Source: BOG-908 sp964247675 (GTDB lineage: Bacteria; Pseudomonadota; Alphaproteobacteria; Acetobacterales; Acetobacteraceae). From it: a stretch of 32,486 bases of DNA. A program made the position numbers and the translations under genes. Location of the stretch: the NCBI GenBank assembly GCA_964247675.1, contig CAXTVW010000020.1, forward strand, positions 1-32,486, read 5' to 3'. The notes beneath the pieces were generated by a model. That model had not been told where the DNA came from, searched no databases, and saw only the letters and a list, made by a program, of their open reading frames with translations. Positions 23,747 through 31,442 of the stretch are shown one piece after another (position 1 is the stretch's first letter; every line of letters starts with the position of its first letter).

Positions 23747-25945
23747 GTGGACAACATCCAGGACACCAGTTTCAGCGAGGCGCTATCCGAGCGCTACCTC
23801 GCCTACGCCCTGTCCACCATAATGTCCCGCAGCCTGCCAGACGTGCGCGACGGCCTGAAGCCCGTTCACCGCCGGCTGATCTACGCCATGCAGCAATTGC
23901 GCCTGGACCCGACTAGCGGCTTCAAGAAATGCGCGCGCGTGGTGGGTGACGTGATGGGCAAATTCCATCCGCATGGCGATGCCAGCATCTACGACGCGTT
24001 GGTGCGCCTGGCGCAGGATTTCGCCGTCCGCTATCCGCTGGTGGAGGGGCAAGGCAATTTCGGCAACGTGGATGGCGATAACCCCGCGGCGATGCGCTAC
24101 ACCGAAGCGCGCATGACGGCGGTGGCGGCTGCCCTGCTCGCCGGCATTTCCGAAGACACGGTGGATTTCCGCCCGACCTACGACAACGAGGACCAGGAGC
24201 CGGTGGTCCTGCCGGCGGCGTTTCCCAACCTGCTGGCGAACGGCGCGGCGGGTATCGCGGTAGGCATGGCCACAAGCATTCCGCCACACAACGTGGGCGA
24301 GGTTTGCGCGGCGGCCATACACCTGATCGCAGATCCGCAGGCCACCACGGCGGAGTTGCTGGCGCACATGCCGGGGCCGGACTTCCCCACCGGCGGCATC
24401 CTCAGCGAGCCGCCGGAAGCGCTTCTTGCGGCGTATGAGACGGGGCGCGGCGGCTTTCGGCTGCGCGCGCGCTGGGCGGTGGAGCAGGGACGTTTCAGCA
24501 CCTGGACCATCGTTGTCACGGAAATCCCCTACCAGGTGCAGAAATCCCGGCTGATCGAACAGATCGCCGCATTGCTCGAGGAGAAGAAGCTGCCTTTGCT
24601 GGCCGATGTGCGTGACGAATCCGACGAGAAGATACGCCTGGTGCTGGAGCCGAAAACGCGCGGCGTGGAGCCGGAGGTGCTGATGGAGACGCTGTTCCGC
24701 GCTACTTCTTTGGAAAGCCGGTTTCCGCTCAACATGAACGTGCTGACCGCCGAGCAGGTGCCGCAGGTTCTGGGCCTGCGCGGCGTGCTGGCCGCCTGGC
24801 TCGCGCACCGTCACGAAGTGCTGCTCCGGCGTTCCCGCTACCGCCTGCAGGCGATAGAGCGGCGGCTGGAAATACTCGAAGGTTACCTCCTGGTATTCCT
24901 CAACATCGACGAGGTGATCAGGATCATCCGCGAGGAGGACGACGCAAAGGCAGGGCTGATTTCGGCGTTCAAGCTGAATGACGTGCAGGCCGAGGCGATC
25001 CTGAACATGCGGCTGCGCAGCCTGCGCCGCCTGGAAGAGATGGAGATCAGGCGCGAGCACAAGGCGCTGAGCAAGGAAGGCCGTGATCTGGGCGCGCTGC
25101 TTGCCGATGAGAAGCTGCGGTGGTCGCGCATCTCGGCCGAGATAGAGAATACACGCCGCACGTTCGGCAGCGGTGCGCTTGGCGCTCGCCGGACGGAGCT
25201 CGGGGCGATGCCGGCGCCGGTCGATGTAAGCCAGATCGTGGTGATCGAGCGTGAGCCGATCACCGTCATCCTGTCGAAGAAAGGCTGGATACGCGCCGTC
25301 AAGGGCCACGTGGCGGATGCGGAAGGCCAGAAGTTCAAGGAAGGCGACGAACTGCGCCTGCTGCTGCCCTGCCAGACCACGGACCGGCTGATCCTGATGG
25401 CGGCGAATGGCCGCGCCTACACGCTGCGCGCCGGCGAACTGCCCCGCGGGCGTGGCGACGGCCAGGCCATTCGGGTGATGCTGGATCTGGCCGCGCAGGA
25501 CGAACTGGCGCACGTCTTTGTCTGGTCGGATGCCCACCGCTATTTGGTGGCCAGCAGCGGCGGCCGCGGCTTCGTCATGCCGGCCGAGGACCTGCTGAGC
25601 GACCGGCGCGCCGGCAAGCAGGTGCTGAACCTGCGGCCCGGCGAGACGGCAAAAATCTGCGCCCCGGCGATAGGCGACCACGTGGCCGTGGTGGGCGATA
25701 ACAGGAAGCTGCTGGTGTTCCCGCTGGACCAGGTAGCCGAGCTTTCCCGCGGCCTTGGCGTGACGCTGCAACGCTACAAGGAAGGCGGCCTGGCGGACGC
25801 CAAGGTGTTCCGTCTGGCCGAGGGGCTGACCTGGCGCGCCGGCGAGCGCATGCGGACGGAGACGAATGTGCGGGAGTGGCTGGGCGAGCGGGGGCAGGCG
25901 GGGAAGATGCCGCCTAACGGGTTTGCGCGGTCTGGAAAGTTCTAG
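23747..25945 (+). CDS. parC: DNA topoisomerase IV subunit A (ParC)
   Basis: 732 residues. With ParE it decatenates daughter chromosomes. The winged-helix/tower part is intact (SRSLPDVRDGLKPVHRRLIY, GKFHPHGDASIYDALVRLAQ), with the catalytic Tyr118 in AMRYTEARM. The C-terminal half has beta-pinwheel blades (VIEREPITVILSKKGWIRAV, ASSGGRGFVMPAEDLL). The C-terminal domain is shorter than in GyrA and lacks a clear GyrA box, which supports ParC. The quinolone-region position matching GyrA Ser83 is Ala79 in GDASIYD, as often seen in alphaproteobacterial ParC. GTG 23747 has AGGAG 7 nt upstream. The TAG stop is the first base group of the next repeat. Confidence 0.93.
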   Translation: MDNIQDTSFSEALSERYLAYALSTIMSRSLPDVRDGLKPVHRRLIYAMQQLRLDPTSGFKKCARVVGDVMGKFHPHGDASIYDALVRLAQDFAVRYPLVEGQGNFGNVDGDNPAAMRYTEARMTAVAAALLAGISEDTVDFRPTYDNEDQEPVVLPAAFPNLLANGAAGIAVGMATSIPPHNVGEVCAAAIHLIADPQATTAELLAHMPGPDFPTGGILSEPPEALLAAYETGRGGFRLRARWAVEQGRFSTWTIVVTEIPYQVQKSRLIEQIAALLEEKKLPLLADVRDESDEKIRLVLEPKTRGVEPEVLMETLFRATSLESRFPLNMNVLTAEQVPQVLGLRGVLAAWLAHRHEVLLRRSRYRLQAIERRLEILEGYLLVFLNIDEVIRIIREEDDAKAGLISAFKLNDVQAEAILNMRLRSLRRLEEMEIRREHKALSKEGRDLGALLADEKLRWSRISAEIENTRRTFGSGALGARRTELGAMPAPVDVSQIVVIEREPITVILSKKGWIRAVKGHVADAEGQKFKEGDELRLLLPCQTTDRLILMAANGRAYTLRAGELPRGRGDGQAIRVMLDLAAQDELAHVFVWSDAHRYLVASSGGRGFVMPAEDLLSDRRAGKQVLNLRPGETAKICAPAIGDHVAVVGDNRKLLVFPLDQVAELSRGLGVTLQRYKEGGLADAKVFRLAEGLTWRAGERMRTETNVREWLGERGQAGKMPPNGFARSGKF

Positions 25946-26105
25946 GAAGCAAGCAGTTCTTTTTCGGAAAAAAGAACCAGAAAACTTTTGTCTCCCCGCA
26001 TTTGCACCAGTCGTGTGCCTTTGGGAAAGACCGAAGCGCCCCGGCGTCGGGAAGGTAAAAGTTTTTTGGTTCTTTTTTTCAAAAAAGAACGCTTTGCTTG
26101 CTTCG
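25945..26105. repeat. Facing repeat pair between parC and the OmpA-like gene (25945-25989 and 26055-26105)
   Basis: Both units are of the GTTC/GAAC class. The left palindrome centre has CGG in place of T/A bases. The spacer has no clean stem although it begins with the CCCCGCATTTGC found in the copy at 20994. The element separates convergent genes. Confidence 0.88.
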
Positions 26106-26117
26106 CTACGCCGTCAA

Positions 26118-27095
26118 TCAGGGCGCCAGATACACCTCAACCCGGCGGTTCCTGTCACGCCCCGCCTGCGTCGCGTTGTCGGCCACCGGCATGTCGGGGC
26201 CGAAGCTTGCTACATGCGCCGGCGTGATGCCCGCCTGCGTCAACGCCGCGGCCACCGCGGCCACGCGCTTCTGTGAGACGGCCTCGTTTGCCGCGGGATC
26301 ACCCTGGTTATCGGTGAAGCCGGCAAGGTAGACGCGGTCGCCGGTGGCGTGATGCTGCTTCAGGTAGCCGACAAGCCGTTCCAGCTCGCGCTCGCTGTGC
26401 CCGGTCAGATCCACCACGCTCGTGCGGAAATTGAACGTGAACGGCACGCGCGTTGCGTTGCCGAGAAAGGTTTGCACGCGCTGGGCGGGATCCGACGGGG
26501 CGGCGGCGACTGGCGCCGGCGTGGCCGGTGCAGGCGCGGCTTCCGGCACGGCGGCCTGCGGTGCCGGTGCGGGCACGGAGGGTGTCGGGGCTGCAGGCGC
26601 CTGCACGGCTTCCGCCACGCGCGGCGCGGATGGTGGTGCACTGGCCGGCGCAGGGGCTGCCTGGACAGGCGGAGCCGTCTCGCTCGCCGTCTGGGGCGGC
26701 GTGGACGCGGTGGCAGGCGAAGTGGCGGAAGCGGCCACCGGCGGTGCGGGTGCTGCCGCCTCGGGCGCGGGTGCGCTTGCCGGGGCAGGCGTTGGCACCG
26801 CCGCCGCCATTTGCGGCTGAGCCGGCACCGTGGTTTGCGCGACAGGCGTCGCGGCCGGCCGGAGGTACAGATCCCAAACCCCGAAGGCTACGCCGATGAC
26901 CGCGAGGGTTATCGCCACGATTGGCAGCGCCACGCTGGAAGCGGACCGCTGGACCTTGCGGTCGGACACCGCGGTGAGTTCCGCTTCGCATTTCGGACAT
27001 ACGAACGGCTCGCCCTCGGGCACCTCGATGATGCGTTGCCGGGTCGCGTTCTCGCACAGTCCTATGTTGTTGCAGCGGCCACGGCGCATGGTCAT
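26118..27095 (-). CDS. Zinc-ribbon, membrane-anchored protein with C-terminal OmpA domain
   Basis: 325 residues with a four-part layout. (1) An N-terminal zinc ribbon, residues 8-36 (CNNIGLC, then CPKC). (2) One membrane segment near residues 53-75 (VALPIVAITLAVIGVAFGVW). (3) A long Ala/Pro linker to about residue 205. (4) An OmpA-like peptidoglycan-binding domain (VYLAGFTDNQGDPAANEAVS, QKRVAAVAAAL, then RNRRVEVYL). The cytoplasmic ribbon and periplasmic OmpA part would bridge membrane and wall. Similar N-termini are known on proteins that also carry a phosphate-binding-like domain, which is missing here. ATG 27095 has GAGG 8 nt upstream. A perfect 16-nt palindrome, CTGCGCTCGAGCGCAG (27167-27182), lies in its upstream region. 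Confidence 0.85.
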   Translation of the reverse strand: MTMRRGRCNNIGLCENATRQRIIEVPEGEPFVCPKCEAELTAVSDRKVQRSASSVALPIVAITLAVIGVAFGVWDLYLRPAATPVAQTTVPAQPQMAAAVPTPAPASAPAPEAAAPAPPVAASATSPATASTPPQTASETAPPVQAAPAPASAPPSAPRVAEAVQAPAAPTPSVPAPAPQAAVPEAAPAPATPAPVAAAPSDPAQRVQTFLGNATRVPFTFNFRTSVVDLTGHSERELERLVGYLKQHHATGDRVYLAGFTDNQGDPAANEAVSQKRVAAVAAALTQAGITPAHVASFGPDMPVADNATQAGRDRNRRVEVYLAP

Positions 27096-27208
27096 GAGGT
27101 CGGCCTCTAGAGGTTAGTCTGTCGCGATCACATTACGCTGATCTGCGCGTTGCCGGAACAGCTTGGCTGCGCTCGAGCGCAGAAGTGAGACTTCATGGCA
27201 ACAGTAAG

Positions 27209-27369
27209 GGCAAGGAAGGCCTTCTTTTTTGAAAAAAAGAAGCAAAAAACTTTTCTTCCCCCGCTGCATCACCGCGTCGGCATGTTCTGATGAGCGCAGC
27301 TGCTGCATATGCGAGGGAGCAAAAGTTTTTTGCTTCTTTTTTTCAAAAAAGAAGGCCTTGCTTCCTTAC
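27209..27369. repeat. Facing repeat pair between the S10 and OmpA-like genes (27209-27254 and 27317-27369)
   Basis: Both units are of the CTTC/GAAG class and close to consensus. The spacer starts CCCCCGCTGCATCACCGCG, resembling the copy at 13151. The S10 stop (TAA) is formed in the CTTCCTTA end of the right unit. Confidence 0.92.
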
Positions 27370-29015
27370 TTGGAATGAGTCCGCCCGATAAATCCGGCCA
27401 CATTATCGTGCAGAAGCTGCAATGCCGCCTGGTGCGCATACACCATGTGCCCCGACTCGTATTGCTTGAACTCGATGTTTCCCGCCAGCCGGTCCGGGAT
27501 CGGCAGATGCTGCATCTCGTAGATGCCCTCGTAAAACGGAGTTGCCAAATCGTAATAACCCGCGTTGAGCTGTATTTTCAGGTTTGGATTCTGCTTCAGC
27601 GCGGCCGCGAGGTCCGGCATCACGTTTGCTGATTGCGGCAGCTTCTCATTGGAGCCTGGTGGCTCGTGCTGCATGTCCCACCAGTGGGACACGTCGATTT
27701 CCGGCTTGTAGGCCACGCCTTCGCCGTAATGCAGCGTGCGGCGCACGTAATCGTTGAAGCTGCTGACATAGGCGCTGCTGATGGAGGAGGATTGCGGATC
27801 GTAATCGGCCTCCTTGCTCAGCGGATCCATCGTGGGGCCGGAGAAGCGCGTGTCCAGCCGGCCCGTCGTGGTGTCCGTATCGTCCTGCAGCGTCTTTTCG
27901 AACTCGCCGCCGGTGATGCGCATGTTCGCCTTGCGTATGTAGGCGATAGGCAGGCCGGTGTAGTCGTGCAGCTTGGCAATGATGGCGGTTTTCTTGTCGG
28001 CCGGCAGCGTGTTGCCGGCTGCCAGCGCCAGCGTGTAGTCGCCCATGGCGAAGCGCTCCACTTCGCCCAGGAATGCCGGCAGGTTGGCGGGCGGGTTCGC
28101 GCCCAGCTTGTGGTGATACCAGGCAGTCGCCGCGTAGGTGGGCAACGCCAGCGGATAGGGCACGTCGATGCCGGGGTTGGTCTCCGGCCCGTCCACGCTG
28201 GTGTCGAAGCTGAGTATCTGGCTCAGCAGAATCACGCCGTTCAGGTCCAGGCTGTAGTCGGATTCGAGCATGTTGGAGACCACGGCGGAGCGCGTCGTGC
28301 CGTAGCTCTCGCCGAACAGATATTTCGGCGAGTTCCAGCGATTGTAGCGCGACAGGAACGTGGTGATGAACTCGCTGAACGCATGCGCATCCGCATCGAT
28401 ACCGTAGAACGCTTTTTCCTTGTCCTTGCCAGCAATCCTGCTGAAACCCGTGCCTGGCGCATCGACGAAAACCATGTCGGTGGCATCCAGCAGGCTCTGG
28501 TCGTTATTGACCACCTGGTAAGGCGCGGCCGGCGTGTGGCTGTCATCCAGCGTCACCACGCGATGCGGCCCGAATGCGCCCATATGCAGCCACACGCTGG
28601 AGGAGCCAGGCCCGCCGTTGAAGAAGAAGGTGATCGGCCGGCCTTCGACCGGCGCACCCTTGGCGAAATAAGCCACATAAAACATCGAGGCTTCGGCCGT
28701 CGGGTTGTGGTCGTCGTCGCCGCCGTCCTTGTCGTCGTCCTTCTCTGGCTTGGCCGCGTCGTCCCAGCCTTTCGGGTGCACAACAAGCGTGCCGGCCACG
28801 GCCTGGTAGGCGATCGGCTTGCCGCCAACCGTCACCGATCCGTCTGACGCCCTGGATTCCGGCTTGAAGTGCGGCTGCTTCTGCGCGTCCTTGTCCGTCT
28901 TGTCCGCATCATGCGGCTTGGCCGTATCGGCTGCTGATGCCGGCGAAAAAACGGGCGCCGAAGCCAGCATCCCCGCCATGAGTAACGCCGCAAGCCGTCC
29001 GTTCGTCTGTACCAT
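27366..29015 (-). CDS. Secreted S10 family serine carboxypeptidase-like protein
   Basis: 549 residues with a signal peptide (ALLMAGMLASAPVFSPASA). After an Asp/Lys-rich stretch comes an alpha/beta hydrolase of the S10 type: ITFFFNGGPGSSSVWLHMG, the nucleophile Ser in YLFGESYGTTR, Asp in NAGYYDLATPF and His in YESGHMVYAHQA. The catalytic triad is therefore complete. S10 enzymes remove C-terminal residues, often at acidic pH; bacterial members are poorly studied. The charged insert near residues 90-105 (DDAAKPEKDDDKDGGDDDH) is low complexity and may bind metal. ATG 29015 is preceded by CAGGACGATAGAATAC. It is monocistronic between two repeat elements. Confidence 0.88.
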   Translation of the reverse strand: MVQTNGRLAALLMAGMLASAPVFSPASAADTAKPHDADKTDKDAQKQPHFKPESRASDGSVTVGGKPIAYQAVAGTLVVHPKGWDDAAKPEKDDDKDGGDDDHNPTAEASMFYVAYFAKGAPVEGRPITFFFNGGPGSSSVWLHMGAFGPHRVVTLDDSHTPAAPYQVVNNDQSLLDATDMVFVDAPGTGFSRIAGKDKEKAFYGIDADAHAFSEFITTFLSRYNRWNSPKYLFGESYGTTRSAVVSNMLESDYSLDLNGVILLSQILSFDTSVDGPETNPGIDVPYPLALPTYAATAWYHHKLGANPPANLPAFLGEVERFAMGDYTLALAAGNTLPADKKTAIIAKLHDYTGLPIAYIRKANMRITGGEFEKTLQDDTDTTTGRLDTRFSGPTMDPLSKEADYDPQSSSISSAYVSSFNDYVRRTLHYGEGVAYKPEIDVSHWWDMQHEPPGSNEKLPQSANVMPDLAAALKQNPNLKIQLNAGYYDLATPFYEGIYEMQHLPIPDRLAGNIEFKQYESGHMVYAHQAALQLLHDNVAGFIGRTHSK

Positions 29016-29142
29016 GTATTCTATCGTCCTGGATCAGTGTGCGGGTCAGGCAGGCGGCAAACGCCGGAACCGCGACCGTCACGCGTATGTGCCTTTTTGC
29101 CGCGGCGGCAAGCTAGGCTGGACGGTCGATGGGAGGCAAGGC

Positions 29143-29300
29143 AAGGCAAGCAGTCCTTTTTTGAAAAAAAGGACCAAAAACTTTTGTTCCTGACGCTGCT
29201 CCAGCGCCCCGATTTGTCCAGAAACACCCGGCTGCTGCAGATGCGAAGGAGAAAAAGTTTTTTGGTCCTTTTTTCCAAAAAAGGACTGCTTGCCTTCCTT
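29143..29300. repeat. Facing repeat pair between the SLT-SPOR and S10 genes (29143-29185 and 29252-29300)
   Basis: Both units are of the GTCC/GGAC class, in contrast to the preceding copy. The spacer stem is weak; its end (GCTGCTGCAGATGCGAAGGAG) belongs to the same spacer group as those at 11841 and 27299. Confidence 0.9.
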
Positions 29301-29306
29301 GCCTTC

Positions 29307-30692
29307 CTACCCCCCAGGCGCCACCGGCACGCAGGACTGCGACTGCGCCCGCAAGTCCCGGCAAGCCGCCGCGGCGTTCTGCGCGGAGAGGCCGAGCAGC
29401 CGCGCGCGATACATCACTTGGCCGCCGAACGGCGCCGTCCGGCCCAGCACCGCCTGCGCGCCGCCCAGCTCGCCTGGGGCCAGGGAGCGCACGCTTTCCG
29501 CCGTCCGCCTTGCCTGTTCCGGCGTGGCGAACGCGCCCACCTGTATCGCCCAGCGTCCGGTGGCCATGGCGGGCCGTATCGGGGCGCCTTGTGCGCGCGC
29601 GATCGACAGGTTGCCCGCGAAACGGTACGGCGCAGGCGAGGTCATCGCCACCCGCACAGGCGTCGGCGCTGTTGCCGCCGGAGCGGCCCTGCAGGGTGCG
29701 GTCGGGTCATAGGCCGCGTTGGGGTCCTGCCAGCAATGGCTTGGGCGCGGCTGCGCCGCGGCATAGGCGCGGGGCCCGGAAGCCTGCGCGAAAACGGGGG
29801 CTTGGGTGACGGCAAGCGCGGGCGGCGCGCTGCGGCACGGCGCCGAGGGGTCATAGGCGGCGTTTGGGTCCTGCCAGCACTTCGCAGCGGATCGGGCGTA
29901 GCTTCCCACAGGCACCGGCGGCGCCACGGCGACCACGGTCTGCACCATCGCCTGCGGCGGCGCGCTGCGGCACGGCGCGGCCGGGTCATACGCCGCGTCG
30001 GGGTCCTGCCAGCAGCGGGCGGAGGCGCCTTGCGCAAAATCATGCAGCACGGGGCCGGGCGCGGCCGGCGCTGACCGTTCGGCAAAGGCGGCAAGTGGCC
30101 CGCTTACCGGCCGCTCGTTGCCCAGCCCGGGTGCCGCCGAGGCCAGGTAGTTAACCGTCTCGTTGGGCAGGCTGCCTTGCCCGGCGAGGTACATCTGCAC
30201 CCGGTGCGGCCCCGCATTGTAGGCCGCCAGGAACGCCGGCGAGCCAAACTGCTGGTAGAGGTCCTTTATGTAGCCGGTGCCTGCCATGATGTTGTCGTGC
30301 GGGTCGTAGGGATCCGGGCCCAGCCCGAACCGGCCCGCCAGCTCGCTGTATGTGGCAGGCATGATCTGCATCAGCCCCATGGCGCCGGCGTCAGAGGTTA
30401 TCGGCTGGCCGTGCAGGTATTCCCGCCCGCCGCTCTCCTGATGGATCACCGTGCGTATCCAGGGCTGCGGCACGCCGAAACGGCTGGCGGCCTGGCCGAT
30501 ATAGGGACCCCACGGATCGCTCGGCGGCCCGGGCGGCGCGTAGTTCGCCGGCCCTTTGTAGGTCGTGACCACAACGCGCTGCTGGCCGCCACCGCCGCAG
30601 GCCGCCAGGGCGCAAGCGAGCAGCATCGGTAGAAAGCGCGCAACCGCGGGGCGCCAGCGCGACACGGGGGCAGGACGTTCGGAGCGGCTCAC
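29307..30692 (-). CDS. Lipoprotein lytic transglycosylase (SLT) with triple Cys repeat and SPOR domain
   Basis: 461 residues. Lipobox LACALAAC gives Cys32 as lipidated residue. An SLT domain follows (IGQAASRFGVPQPWIRTVI, catalytic Glu86 in HQESGGREY, GAMGLMQIMPATY, then AYNAGPHRV). Three near-identical units, residues 227-246, 272-291 and 320-337, read CWQDPNAAYDPSAPCRSAP with minor changes. The C-terminus is a SPOR domain (GRWAIQVGAFATPEQARRTA), which binds denuded glycan at division sites. The enzyme would cleave glycan strands at the septum. GTG 30692 has GAGG 6 nt upstream; GTG 30704 is an alternative. The repeated linker is unlike any domain I know. Confidence 0.9.
   Translation of the reverse strand: MSRSERPAPVSRWRPAVARFLPMLLACALAACGGGGQQRVVVTTYKGPANYAPPGPPSDPWGPYIGQAASRFGVPQPWIRTVIHQESGGREYLHGQPITSDAGAMGLMQIMPATYSELAGRFGLGPDPYDPHDNIMAGTGYIKDLYQQFGSPAFLAAYNAGPHRVQMYLAGQGSLPNETVNYLASAAPGLGNERPVSGPLAAFAERSAPAAPGPVLHDFAQGASARCWQDPDAAYDPAAPCRSAPPQAMVQTVVAVAPPVPVGSYARSAAKCWQDPNAAYDPSAPCRSAPPALAVTQAPVFAQASGPRAYAAAQPRPSHCWQDPNAAYDPTAPCRAAPAATAPTPVRVAMTSPAPYRFAGNLSIARAQGAPIRPAMATGRWAIQVGAFATPEQARRTAESVRSLAPGELGGAQAVLGRTAPFGGQVMYRARLLGLSAQNAAAACRDLRAQSQSCVPVAPGG
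29682..30014 (-). repeat. Three coding repeats in the SLT-SPOR gene
   Basis: Units at 29955-30014, 29820-29879 and 29682-29735 each encode CWQDPxAAYDPxAPCRxAP, with two Cys spaced C-x13-C. The DNA copies are also alike (GGTCATA...GGGTCCTGCCAGCA), so duplication is fairly recent or homogenised. Linkers between units differ in sequence and length. Confidence 0.9.
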
Positions 30693-30816
30693 AGGCGGCC
30701 TCACTACGGGATATGTCCGCGCACACCAGGGTGGCCCAGTCTGTCAGGCAACGTGCAGCCGCCGCAAGCTGCACAACCGGCCGGGCCCATTTTGCGCAGC
30801 AGGTGTTGCAAGGACC

Positions 30817-31395
30817 CTACGCTCCCCGCACCGCCATGTGGCAGAACCGGCGCAGCGCGGCCACGTACTCCGCCTCGTCGCGCATCTCGTGCTTCAGCCC
30901 GGCGGCCAGGCGGACGATCAACAGGCAGGCCGCATCAACCCCGCCCAGCGGCGCGAAATCCAGCCCTTCCGCGGCCAGCTTCTCCGCCAGCAGGGCCGCG
31001 AACTCCGCCTCCAGCCGCGCGCCGAAACGCTCCGTCAACGCCGCATCCACCGCCAGCATTTCCGCCCCATGCGGCGACCGGCTGAGCCGGAACAGCGGCA
31101 GGTCCTTGGCCAGGATCGCCGCGGCCAGGCGCTCTTCGGCCGCCCCCTCCTGCACCAACCAGGCGCGTGCCGCATCCTCCAGTGCCGTGGCGACAAGCTT
31201 CTCGGCCATCGCGCGGAACAATGCCGGCTTGCCGTCGAAATGCAGATACAGCCATGGGCGGGAGACGCCGGCCTCGCGCGCCACTTCCGCCATGCTGGTG
31301 CGCGCAAAGCCGTAGCGCGCAAACAGGGACGTTGCGGCTTCCAGCACGCGCGCCTGTACGGCCGGCTGAACAGACTCTCTGGACAGATTAGACAC
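30817..31395 (-). CDS. TetR family transcriptional regulator
   Basis: 192 residues. The N-terminal helix-turn-helix is typical of TetR: VLEAATSLFARYGFARTSMA, then EVAREAGVSRPWLYLHFDGK. The ligand-binding half is Ala/Leu-rich and not assignable to a subfamily. It is divergent from the SDR gene with 47 nt between starts, so it most likely represses that gene and itself. GTG 31395 lies only a few nt from the operator-like palindrome and has no Shine-Dalgarno, so its mRNA may be leaderless. A 7-bp stem, GTGCAGC with GCTGCAC (30753-30774), lies downstream as a weak terminator candidate. Confidence 0.9.
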   Translation of the reverse strand: MSNLSRESVQPAVQARVLEAATSLFARYGFARTSMAEVAREAGVSRPWLYLHFDGKPALFRAMAEKLVATALEDAARAWLVQEGAAEERLAAAILAKDLPLFRLSRSPHGAEMLAVDAALTERFGARLEAEFAALLAEKLAAEGLDFAPLGGVDAACLLIVRLAAGLKHEMRDEAEYVAALRRFCHMAVRGA

Positions 31396-31411
31396 AGAAC
31401 ATATAATATGT
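31380..31411 (+). promoter_or_regulatory. Promoter and operator-like palindrome for the SDR gene
   Basis: TGGACA (31380-31385), a 16-nt spacer and a perfect TATAAT (31402-31407) form a good sigma70-type promoter for the SDR gene. The -10 box sits inside the 13-nt palindrome ACATATAATATGT (31399-31411), a natural binding site for the divergently encoded TetR protein. Confidence 0.65.
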
Positions 31412-31442
31412 CAGAAACAGCAGGTTTAGCAGGGAAATCTCC

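Noticed and set aside
23783..25771. A 662-codon open frame antisense to parC
   Set aside because: Composition (His, Arg, Gln, Ala) and lack of any domain are typical of a shadow frame in GC-rich DNA.
4709..29300. Insertion sequences or transposon ends
   Set aside because: No transposase, no target-site duplications that I could identify, and the elements are too short to encode one; a MITE-like origin stays possible but unproven.
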